Below, piece after piece: positions 1 through 8,051 of a stretch of 64,000 nt of DNA. The translations under genes were made by a program, and so were the position numbers. Numbering within the stretch: the stretch's first letter is position 1; every line of letters begins with the position of its first letter. The stretch spans positions 310,001 to 374,000 of the forward strand of contig JAMQCR010000002.1 of the NCBI GenBank assembly GCA_023702235.1, in the 5' to 3' direction. The notes under the pieces are model-generated. The model was not told the origin of the DNA. It worked only from the letters and a program-made list of their open reading frames with translations, and searched no databases. The stretch is from Neobacillus pocheonensis (lineage in GTDB: Bacteria; Bacillota; Bacilli; Bacillales; Cytobacillaceae).

Positions 1-175
1 TATTTGTTGGTTTTCTATCGTTATATTTCAGAAAGGCCATGTGGCTTGACATGGAGCCTCTGCGGGCATAATTCTCCTGCCAAGAAGCCAGCTGTTCAAA
101 CAGTTGGCATCGCCAAATGAGGCTATCATGCCCGCCACTCCAAATCAAGCCGGTGCTTTGAAGTTTATGCGCCCC

Positions 176-1060
176 TTATACTCGAACTTCTTTGATTACC
201 AAGGTTCCTTGCTTTTCATAGAATTCTTTTGGGGATAAATCTAGAATGCTAGAATGCATGCGGCGTTCATTATAAAACTTCATAAACCATGCCACTTCTT
301 TGTAAGCTTCTTCGTATGTTTCGAATTGAAATCTACTAAAACAATCATCTTCTAGAATTCGATGAAACGACTCAATATGAGCGTTCATATTAGGTGTTTT
401 TGGCGGAATTCTTTCGTGTTCGGTTTGAAATTCCTGGCAGCCCCGTTCAAAGGCGTGAGAAATAAACTGCGGTCCATTATCAGATCGAATCACAGGTTTT
501 TCCTTTTTATCAACTTGTTTCCTTTTTAATAAAGCTCTTTGTAAAGTTTGTTTTACATCCTGACCACTGCAGCTTAGCCCAATATGATAATCAATGATGG
601 AACGATCAAATACATCAATAAAGGAACATACGAAGAAAAATCTTTGTTCGCCTTCAATAAATCCATATTTGATATCCGTTTCCCAAAGTTGATTGGAAGC
701 AGTGATGACTCGATTTCTTGCCAGTTTTCTAGGATAGGAGATTCTTTTTTGACGCTGTGGACGTAGAATATCCAGCTCTTTACAAAGTCTGTATACTTTC
801 TTCTTATTAATGATCAAGTGGTATTTACGACGCAATTGCTTTGTTAATTTTCGATAACCGTAACCAAATCCATCGCCTGCAATTTCTTCAAGAAGCCATT
901 CCTTTATTTGTTCATCTGAAATTTTCTTTCCGTCCTTTTTGATGGAATAACCTGGTGCTGGACGCCCCTCACTTACTTTCTTTTCCTCTACACGACCATT
1001 TTCTTGGTAGTAATAGGTTGAGCGAGGAATACCTATTATTTTTAGCACCTTTTGTTTCAC
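176..1060 (-). CDS. IS3-family transposase OrfB (DDE integrase core)
   Basis: This is the catalytic half of an IS3-family transposase, which cuts and joins the ends of the element. An HTH_21-like region lies at about residues 50-100 and an rve/DDE core at 120-280. The catalytic triad is visible as D129 (ETDIKYG), D194 (SDNGPQF) and E230 (NAHIESFH), giving the family spacing of 35 residues between the last D and E. It is probably translated mainly as an OrfAB fusion through slippage at 1120-1126, because the -1 frame is open from that site into this gene. All catalytic residues are present, so the copy may be active. Confidence 0.93.
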   Translation of the reverse strand: MKQKVLKIIGIPRSTYYYQENGRVEEKKVSEGRPAPGYSIKKDGKKISDEQIKEWLLEEIAGDGFGYGYRKLTKQLRRKYHLIINKKKVYRLCKELDILRPQRQKRISYPRKLARNRVITASNQLWETDIKYGFIEGEQRFFFVCSFIDVFDRSIIDYHIGLSCSGQDVKQTLQRALLKRKQVDKKEKPVIRSDNGPQFISHAFERGCQEFQTEHERIPPKTPNMNAHIESFHRILEDDCFSRFQFETYEEAYKEVAWFMKFYNERRMHSSILDLSPKEFYEKQGTLVIKEVRV

Positions 1061-1086
1061 ATAGCCTTTCTTAATCCATTTATCGG

Positions 1087-1401
1087 CTATCTCAAGCTTT
1101 TCAGCAAGTGAGGGTTTTTCTTTTTTATAAGATCGCGAAGAATAGCAATCTCTAAGTCTTTTTCACCCAATAGTTTTTTCAACTGATCGTTTTCTTGCGA
1201 TAACATTTTAGTCTCCAAAGGAGTAGAATCTACTCCTAAGCTTATGTCATTGTATTTACCCTCTTTGTATTCTTTCACCCAACGGTTTACCATGTTTGAA
1301 CTTAGTTCATATCTTCGAGCTACTACGGCTGCGTTACCTGTATCAATAGCTTCTTTACAAACTTGGATTTTAAATTCTTTTGGATGTTGAGTTCTTTTCA
1401 T
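1087..1401 (-). CDS. IS3-family transposase OrfA (HTH subunit)
   Basis: This 104-residue protein is the DNA-binding OrfA of the same element. It has the HTH_Tnp_1 pattern (KRTQHPKEFK at the N-terminus, then a helix-turn-helix with ARRYELSSNMVNRWVKE) and a C-terminal leucine-zipper-like stretch (LSQENDQLKKLLGEKDLE). Near its end an A6G heptamer lies at 1120-1126 on the minus strand. Shifting back one base there joins the open OrfB frame, as in other IS3 elements. OrfA alone normally regulates transposition, while the fusion is the transposase. Confidence 0.9.
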   Translation of the reverse strand: MKRTQHPKEFKIQVCKEAIDTGNAAVVARRYELSSNMVNRWVKEYKEGKYNDISLGVDSTPLETKMLSQENDQLKKLLGEKDLEIAILRDLIKKKNPHLLKSLR

Positions 1402-1594
1402 GGTGTCAGCTCCTTTAGATAATACTATTATAAAATAATTAACTAGGGCTGTCCAAGTTCATTTTGGGGCTTATGAGGAATAACTCTATTCATTGCTGAA
1501 TAAAACACCATTTAAAAACATTTGTGTGTGGTGGGTTGACAGTTTCGTTCATATCAATGGAATAACTAAAAATATGGCTCAATCTTATAATCAC

Positions 1595-2404
1595 TTAATT
1601 CTTCTTTTTACTAATGCTCCCGTTTAGTATTGGGAAAAGGATTTGTAACACTATTTGTTTTAAAGATAGTGCCATTGAATGAGTAGAAAAATCATTTTTA
1701 TTCAAAGGCTGGACAGATAAAACTGCAATATTCCCGTCCGTGTAATACCAATCTCCGCCACCATTGAATCCAAAAAGGTTAGGTTGATCAAACGATAAAA
1801 CAAGTGTAGCTTTCATAAATGGTTTTAAATCCTGGATAACCTTATCTCTCTCTTCGTCCACAGAAGGAGAAATATGATGAGTGGGCAGATGTGACCTTCC
1901 ACTAAGTTCAATCCCATGATCATAGGTAGCTGAACCCAACCATACTTCCTCACCATGGATTGTTGTATTAGTTTTCCAAAGTCGAATGTGGTCCCTAATT
2001 TGTACGGTATTGGTTGGTTTTTCAAAAGCTAAATCTTGCTTTCGATGATATAGATAAAGGTTACTTATAGGAGCTGTGGGATACGGTAAATTACTCAAAG
2101 AATCTACCGCTATTTTTACACTCGTTTTATCAGTTATTGGATCGGGGATTTTCCACCCTGCTTCTGTAAAATATCTGTTGATTGTCTGTTCAGACCCCAA
2201 AATAAGGATATTAATTGGATCGCCAGGGATTCCAGATTTGGTTGTAGTCTTTAAAGGATAGTCCATTTTTGATAATAATGGACTCTTCTCAAACGGATAA
2301 AATTGTATAAAAAGAGTAACTCCAACACAGAAAACTAAGATAATTACCACGGACAAAGATAGCCGTATGAGATATTTACGAAATACCTTATTTGAACGTG
2401 TCAT
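1595..2404 (-). CDS. membrane-anchored LssY_C-domain protein
   Basis: This 269-residue protein has one N-terminal membrane segment (about residues 12-32) followed by an extracellular domain resembling LssY_C (PF14067). The visible family pattern is NILILGS, the TEAGW-IPDP segment, PTAPISNLYLY-RKQDLAFEKP, RDHIRLW and WLGSATYDHGIELS. The domain often occurs at the end of DedA- or PAP2-type membrane proteins; here it stands alone behind a single anchor. A dedA gene lies about 1 kb away on the same strand but is separated by a broken gene. Its function is unknown. Confidence 0.7.
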   Translation of the reverse strand: MTRSNKVFRKYLIRLSLSVVIILVFCVGVTLFIQFYPFEKSPLLSKMDYPLKTTTKSGIPGDPINILILGSEQTINRYFTEAGWKIPDPITDKTSVKIAVDSLSNLPYPTAPISNLYLYHRKQDLAFEKPTNTVQIRDHIRLWKTNTTIHGEEVWLGSATYDHGIELSGRSHLPTHHISPSVDEERDKVIQDLKPFMKATLVLSFDQPNLFGFNGGGDWYYTDGNIAVLSVQPLNKNDFSTHSMALSLKQIVLQILFPILNGSISKKKN

Positions 2405-2807
2405 TCTAATTAATTACACCCTTGACAACTAAAATAAAAGACACCATCACTCATACTTCCTTTCGTTAAATGATTCAAGGTTTTATAACCTAACACATAA
2501 TAAATTTTAACACAGTATTTTGCATCAATAACCGCATTCACTAAACTCCCTTTACTTGAATAAGAAAAAAAGATTATTTAAATGTTATGTGATTAAACTT
2601 TACTAAAAGAAAATTCTTATAGAAGATGATATAACGTAGTCAATGATTGCTTATCCATCACAAGGCACCCTTCATTTATCCATTATAATTGATGGGGTAG
2701 TGTGAAGGATATTTTAAAAAATCGAACTCCCATTTTTAAAACAAAGTCAAAACAAAGCCCGCTTTCATTTGAAAATGGGCCTTTTTAACGTGATATTCCA
2801 TTGAACT
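2405..2807. other. intergenic region with a hairpin at 2757-2780
   Basis: I see no gene in these 400 bases. The only clear structure is a hairpin with GCCC and GGGC arms (2757-2780) followed by TTTTT on the plus strand. On the minus strand it would sit just after the frameshifted gene ending at 2808. The rest is AT-rich and probably holds the promoter of the LssY_C gene. Confidence 0.5.
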
Positions 2808-3331
2808 TCATACAAGTGTAAGGTTTGTTTCCCTTTTCTCCATCACTTTTTTCATAATTTTATAACAATCGTTGACATGGTTCCGTCCTGCAGCTCTCAT
2901 TGCAGCAAATCCAATTCCTGCTGCAGCAAGTTGTCCAACGACAGGAATAAATTTTCCAAACGTTTTAGCTGTTTCTTTTCTTGCTTGTTTTTTCATAGCA
3001 GATGACACCAGCTTTCTTAGTGAAGCTTTTCCGAATCTGCCTCCTGCCTTTTGAATTTGTTGTTTGATGATGCCTTTTCCTGATTGTTTCACAACCGTAA
3101 AGACGATTTGTTTTGTGGTCTCATCTAATCTTTCCACCTGTTCTGCTGTTAATCCGAACTTCTCACTGATTTTTTCCATGAGTTCCGTAACAATTTAACG
3201 TCCGCCACAACATCCACACCAGGCATAGGTACTACTGAGATCAAACCTGAAACAGCAGCCCTTTTATTTACCATCTTCATGCATTCCTCTTTTATTTCAT
3301 CTAATTCTTCTATTGTTTTTGGTATTGGCAT
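2808..3331 (-). pseudogene. DUF697/YcjF-like small membrane-associated protein, frameshifted
   Basis: Two open frames, 3331-3149 and 3179-2808, are halves of one gene of about 170 codons. The first ends in VVPMPGVDVVADVKLL and the second continues with MEKISEKFGLTAEQ, which together match the pattern of DUF697-like proteins (VPxPGxDVxxDVxLL). Restoring one A in the TTACGG stretch near 3196 gives an uninterrupted reading DVKLLTELMEKI. The C-terminal part has a hydrophobic Gly/Ala-rich segment (IPVVGQLAAAGIGFAAM). The role is unknown, and the break may be real or a sequencing error. Confidence 0.6.
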
Positions 3332-3465
3332 GTAACCCTCCGTTATGTGTTTACATTTTCGGAACTATTATACAGGTATCAATTTGTTTAATATTTAGCT
3401 CTGTTAAATAAAAATAAATATGTAGATTTAAGTAAAATTTATAGGTTGGCTAATGAGTTGCTAAG

Positions 3466-4068
3466 CTATGCTTTTCTTAATTGATTTCTTTTCCTCCAAA
3501 ATAGATAAAGGATGCTTAAAAGGATAATTATAAATACAATTAAATGCATACTGTATTTTGACACATAGAAATCAACTATACCCCAATTTTCCCCCAGTTT
3601 TCTTCCTAAAGTGACAAAAGTAAAACTCCATAGGAAGGCACCAGTATAAGCAAAAGCAGCGAATTTTCTAAACGGAAAACTATTTAATGCAGCAACATAG
3701 GCAGTAAGATGGCGAACTCCAGGAATAAAATAGCCGACCAATATAAGAACAGGTCCAACTTTGAGGAATAATTTTTGGGTTCGATTGATTTTTTTTTCAG
3801 TTATATGGATTTTTGGACCAAACTTTTTTATTAAAGGCAATCCGAATTTATACCCAATAAAGTAGCTAAGAGAAATTCCTCCCATTGCCCCCACAAAAGC
3901 ACTTATGACAGAAGGAATATATGATAATGTACCTTGAAACACTTTATAACCAACATAGGTTAAAAGAACCTCGTCAGGTACTGGAAGGCCAATAATTCCT
4001 CCGATTAGTACAATTATGATTCCGAAGTAACCAAAATGTCCTATAAGATAATCTATATGCTGTTCCAT
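3466..4068 (-). CDS. DedA family membrane protein
   Basis: This 200-residue integral membrane protein belongs to the DedA/SNARE-associated (VTT) family, which moves or flips lipid carriers and affects envelope homeostasis. The family features are the N-terminal G-PVPDE motif (about residues 28-33), the Gly-rich segment with YFIGYKFG, and F-PGVRH-TAYVA (about 114-124). Four to five hydrophobic segments are visible and the length is normal for the family. A GGGTGGG-type ribosome-binding site precedes the ATG. The next gene upstream on this strand is the MFS transporter, about 210 bases away. Confidence 0.88.
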   Translation of the reverse strand: MEQHIDYLIGHFGYFGIIIVLIGGIIGLPVPDEVLLTYVGYKVFQGTLSYIPSVISAFVGAMGGISLSYFIGYKFGLPLIKKFGPKIHITEKKINRTQKLFLKVGPVLILVGYFIPGVRHLTAYVAALNSFPFRKFAAFAYTGAFLWSFTFVTLGRKLGENWGIVDFYVSKYSMHLIVFIIILLSILYLFWRKRNQLRKA

Positions 4069-4281
4069 TTTTTATCCCACCCTTGAAGTAATGGTTATGT
4101 ATGTAAATCAAAACTGCTAGGGATTCAGCATGTTTTTTGTTCTGTTAAGAATGAAGAAGAAACTACCTGCAGTAAAAGCTATTATTAGGGGTGTCCAATG
4201 TAAGGAATTCTTATTGGCAATGGGAATAAGAAAAACTAAAAAACTTAAACAGTTATTTAGTTCATGTGTTTATATACTTAT

Positions 4282-5472
4282 TTATATACGAAGGATGATT
4301 AATAGCAATGCAGATAAAATTGCGATTAAACTACTAACACCAAAAGCTGTAAAAGCACCAAATGATTGCCACAAAAAACCTGCCATTACGCTTGCTGGCA
4401 ATGTAGCTATACCAGTTAATGCATTAAATGTTCCCATTGCCATACCTCGTTGTCCTTGTGGTACCATATCTGCCACATAAGATTTTTGAATTCCTTCAGT
4501 AGTCGCATAGTACAACCCATAAGTAAAGAATAATATCCAAATCCCAAAGACAGTATGTACCAGCCCAAAGCCAAGATAAATTGATGCAAACATTACGTAA
4601 CCTGCAATTAAAACTGGTCGACGGCCGATACGGTCAGAAATGATGCCAAATGGAGTTGAGAATATACTTGTAACTATGTTGTATGCAAAATAAGTCAGCG
4701 GTATATATTGGGCAGCCATACCAACGTCTTTTGCTCGTAAGATTAGGAATGCATCAGAGAAGTTCCCAATGGTAAAGAGTGTAGTTATAAGCGTGAACCA
4801 GACAAAACGTGAATTTAGCCCCTTAAAGCTTATCTTGGGTAATGTTCTCACACTGATTTGCGTTTTTGTTGGATTTCTTTTATCTTTTAAGGAGAAGATG
4901 AGGATCAAAGTTGCAATTAATCCAGGGATTGCAGATAACCAAAATACAGCCTGATAGCTCCCATTCCATAAAGTAAGAATTAAGTAAGTGGCAAAAGGTC
5001 CAAGAGCAGCCCCCAGTGTGTCCATTGACCTTCTAAATCCAAATGCTTTTCCACGATCTTCTTTTGTAGTGGTATCGGCAAGGATGGCATCACGTGGGGA
5101 TGTACGAATCCCTTTACCTAGACGGTCTGCAAACCGAATAAAGAGAACTTGTCCCCAAGTTGATGATAATGCGAAAAAAGGTTTTATCAGATTGGATAGT
5201 CCATAACCTCCAACCATTAAAAGTTTTCTTTTGCCAAATCGGTCAGAAATCCACCCAGAGAAAAACTTTAAAACGCTTGCCGTGCTCTCAGCAATCCCTT
5301 CGATAATACCCACAGTCCCGATTTGTACATGTAATACGGATGTTAAATATAGTGGAAGGATTGGAACAATCATCTGACTAGAAAGATCCGTAAAAAGACT
5401 CACCATTCCTAGAACAAAAATCACTGAATTTAATCCGAAAAATTGTTTTTTCGATTCTTTCTCAGATTCCAT
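4282..5472 (-). CDS. MFS efflux transporter
   Basis: This 396-residue protein is a 12-helix major facilitator superfamily transporter. The A-motif loop between TM2 and TM3 reads GWISDRFGKRKLL (about residues 73-85), and a second copy in the C-terminal half reads GIISDRIGRRPVL. The segment RLGKGIRTSPRDA is typical of the YajR/YxlH-like group that is often linked to metal or drug efflux. An AGAGGTGAATT site supports the ATG. It lies next to the copper block, but the substrate cannot be read from sequence. Confidence 0.85.
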   Translation of the reverse strand: MESEKESKKQFFGLNSVIFVLGMVSLFTDLSSQMIVPILPLYLTSVLHVQIGTVGIIEGIAESTASVLKFFSGWISDRFGKRKLLMVGGYGLSNLIKPFFALSSTWGQVLFIRFADRLGKGIRTSPRDAILADTTTKEDRGKAFGFRRSMDTLGAALGPFATYLILTLWNGSYQAVFWLSAIPGLIATLILIFSLKDKRNPTKTQISVRTLPKISFKGLNSRFVWFTLITTLFTIGNFSDAFLILRAKDVGMAAQYIPLTYFAYNIVTSIFSTPFGIISDRIGRRPVLIAGYVMFASIYLGFGLVHTVFGIWILFFTYGLYYATTEGIQKSYVADMVPQGQRGMAMGTFNALTGIATLPASVMAGFLWQSFGAFTAFGVSSLIAILSALLLIILRI

Positions 5473-5651
5473 AATTCACCTCTATTAATTTTATTGAAAT
5501 TGATATAAAACATGCACTAGTGGTCGATTCAGTGGAGTTTTTTAACTCGTACTTTCAACTTAGGTGAACACCTTCTTTTTATTGTATTAACAATCTAATC
5601 AATAAGGAGTGCTGAATTTCATCGACCTACTAATCTTGGATAAAATTGTTT
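5473..5651. other. short intergenic region
   Basis: This 180-base gap contains no convincing gene. It would hold the promoter of the MFS gene and the end of the damaged two-component operon. Confidence 0.4.
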
Positions 5652-7020
5652 TTACAGCGATATTAAGGGGAAGAATAATACTAACTCAGTTCCTACGCCT
5701 TCTTTGCTTGTTATTTTAATTTCGCCTTTATGCAATTTCATAATACTTTTCGCAATGTTAAGCCCTAAACCAGAGCCTTCTGTTTCTCTGCTTCTTGCTT
5801 TGTCGACTCTGTAAAACCGTTCAAAAATATTATTTATCTCATCCTGTGGTATTCCAATTCCATAATCTTTTACACGTATAATGGCATGTTGTTTATCCTT
5901 TTCTATAAATACATCAATTCTATCCTTACTATATTTCATTGCATTATCCAGCAAAATTATAATGACCTGTTTGATTTTCAATTCATCCGCACGAGTAATA
6001 AATGGATCTTCTTCATAATGTAACGATATTTCACGCTTATATACGGGTTTAATCTGATTTAAAACACTTTGGCATAAAGAAACCAAATTCAGCTCATTCA
6101 TTTCTAGAAAACTTTCATTCTCTAAGGTGGCTAAGTCTAGAAGGGTCTGAGCCATTTTTTGAATTCTGGTTGCTTCCGAGTTAATGGCATTGATTGCTTC
6201 GTTCGCCATTTCTTGATTTTCTAATCCATGCCTTCTTAAAAAATCTGCATAGTTCATAATGATGGTCAAAGGCGTTTTTAATTCATGGGATGCATCAGAA
6301 ACAAACTGTTTTTGTTTTTCCATATTTTCTTGAAGTCTATGAATCATACGATTAAACGTTCTTGCCATTGTATGGAGTTCATCTTTTGTCTTATTTTGAA
6401 TGGTGATAGTCTTAGGAACCCCACTCATTTCAATTTCCTCCATGGTTTTAATCATGTTTGAAATAGGCCTTCATAATCATATTAGCCAGCCATCTTCCTC
6501 CAAGTAAGGAAAAAACCGCAGCTAATAAGGTGCAAAAGCCCAAAATAGCACGAAGTATCTCTTTACTCGTTTCTAAACCTAATAATCGCTCTCCAATTTC
6601 TAAGCTTCCTGTAATTTGATTACCATTTTTAATTGGAACACGAACAATTAATACCTGTTCTTCTCCGTTTTCCGCCGAAATCAAATGTGCTTGTGCCTGC
6701 TTCGTCTCTGTGTATTTCCCTTTTATTTTTTTTGAAAGTAATGAGTCATTCGTTAATTCATGAATCACTTTGTTATTCGGGTGTATAATTCGGATATAGG
6801 AATGGGGCGTTAAAAAATCATCTAATTTTTCGTCACTTTCTTTAGAAGAATCGAGTGAATCAATGACTTTCAATATGTCCTCAGCTTTTTGATACTGTGC
6901 AGCTTCTTCCATATTGATCGTGAATTTCATAAACGAGAAGTAGACCACAGTATTTACAAGTACCATAATACACAACATCCAAGCAGTCGTTAAAAGATTA
7001 ATTTTTGTGGTGATCCTCAT
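5652..7020 (-). pseudogene. sensor histidine kinase (CusS/ArlS type), frameshifted
   Basis: Two open frames are halves of one membrane sensor kinase. The part 7020-6448 has TM1, an extracellular sensor region and TM2; the part 6455-5652 has HAMP, the dimerisation box SHELKTPL, the N box DNAMKYSKD and the G boxes DYGIGIP and GSGLGLNIAKS. The break lies near 6458, where one extra G in AAGGCCT shifts the frame; removing it joins MIMK to PISNMIKTMEEIE. The neighbouring truncated response regulator overlaps its start by 23 bases, as in a normal operon. Its position beside copA suggests a copper or envelope-stress sensor, which is inference. Confidence 0.8.
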
Positions 7021-7618
7021 CTGTTTTCTCCTTTATGGTATACCCCACACCCCACACGGTAGTAAATAATGGGGAGGAAAATCCTTCATCTATTTTTTTT
7101 CTGAGATGGGCTACAGTAACATCGAGTATGTTGGTTTCACCTTCATATCCCCATCCCCAAACATTCCGTAAAATGTTATCCCGTGTTACTACTTTATTTT
7201 TATTCATGACTAAATAAAGCAAAAAATCATATTCTTTCGGAGTTAAAGAAATGTTTTTTCCATTCCTTGAGACTTCCCTTGCATCCGTGTCTATGATTAA
7301 ATCCTTTACCTTCAATAAAGAATTTTCTTGTATTGCTTTTGGATGATTGCGTAAACAGGCACGAATTCTGGCTAATAATTCCTCGATCCTAAAAGGCTTG
7401 GGCACATAGTCATTAGCCCCTTGATCTAATCCTGATACAATATCTAATGTTGTATTTCGTGCTGTTAAAAGAATAACAGGAACATTCCTGTTTTCCTTTC
7501 TTAATCTCCTTAATACTTCGAGTCCATTTAATCCAGGCAGCATCACATCCAATAAAATTAAGTCAATCTCTGTCTGTAAAGCTGCTTCTAATCCTTCTCT
7601 TCCATTGTGTTCCACCAT
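6998..7618 (-). pseudogene. OmpR-family response regulator lacking its N-terminus
   Basis: This is a winged-helix response regulator whose first 25-30 residues are missing. The open frame starts at MVEHNGREGL, which corresponds to the region after beta-2 of a receiver domain. The phosphoacceptor Asp is kept (D24 in LLDVMLPG), as are the T and K regions (LTARN, VPKPF) and a complete DNA-binding domain ending TTVWGVGYTIKEK. The acidic pair of beta-1 is absent, and an in-frame TAA lies two codons upstream of the first ATG. Without that pocket it should not bind Mg2+ or be phosphorylated normally. It precedes the broken histidine kinase. Confidence 0.75.
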
Positions 7619-7839
7619 AACTTAACATTTGGGCGATCTTGATTCTTCAGGGATTTTACTTCATCTGCCAGCTTCATATTTTGGTCTTGTAAAGTTTTTA
7701 GTTGTATTTGCAAAGATTTGATTTCATCAGATGAACTATTAGAATACTTTGAATGGCAATCTTATTTACCTCCAGTGAACATTCCTCTCATACAGAACAG
7801 CATCATTAAAGGACACAGTAAAAACAATAACCATTGCAT
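7589..7839 (-). pseudogene. DUF2933-type small membrane protein, nonsense codon
   Basis: A start at 7839 with a GGAGAGG site opens a frame beginning MQWLLFLLCPLMMLFCMRGM, as in DUF2933 proteins of copper clusters. After 25 codons TAA at 7762-7764 stops it, but the same frame continues with a CHSKYS segment and a heptad-rich coil (EIKSLQIQLKTLQDQN). This matches the normal layout of one transmembrane helix plus a coiled tail. The tail runs straight into the truncated response regulator, so one deletion may have fused the two genes. The product would be a membrane peptide of unknown function. Confidence 0.55.
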
Positions 7840-8051
7840 GTTATTTCACCTCTCCTGATTCCATAAAACCCCTAAAAGCCTTCACTATTTTTTACCCATA
7901 AGGGACTTCAATGTAATTTTCTTTATCACTGACTTCCTCTCCCTTTAGGTATTCAATAAATATAGAAGACAAATTTGAAGAAAGTATGCAGAAACTAGTG
8001 TAGAAATAAACTTATTGCAAGTTATCTTGATATTTACTAAACAATAGATCT

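Larger units (their letters stand above)
40..1461 (-). mobile_element. IS3-family insertion sequence, apparently complete
   Basis: This element contains the two overlapping-frame genes typical of the IS3 family, read leftward. The right end is the inverted repeat 1443-1461, which on the minus strand starts TGAACTTGGACAGC; the left end near 40-58 starts TG and shares the CTTG-ACA core, but the match is imperfect, so the left boundary is approximate. A second, truncated copy lies at 50087-50573 in the same orientation and confirms that the non-coding tail 48-175 belongs to the element. I could not identify the target duplication. Confidence 0.75.
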
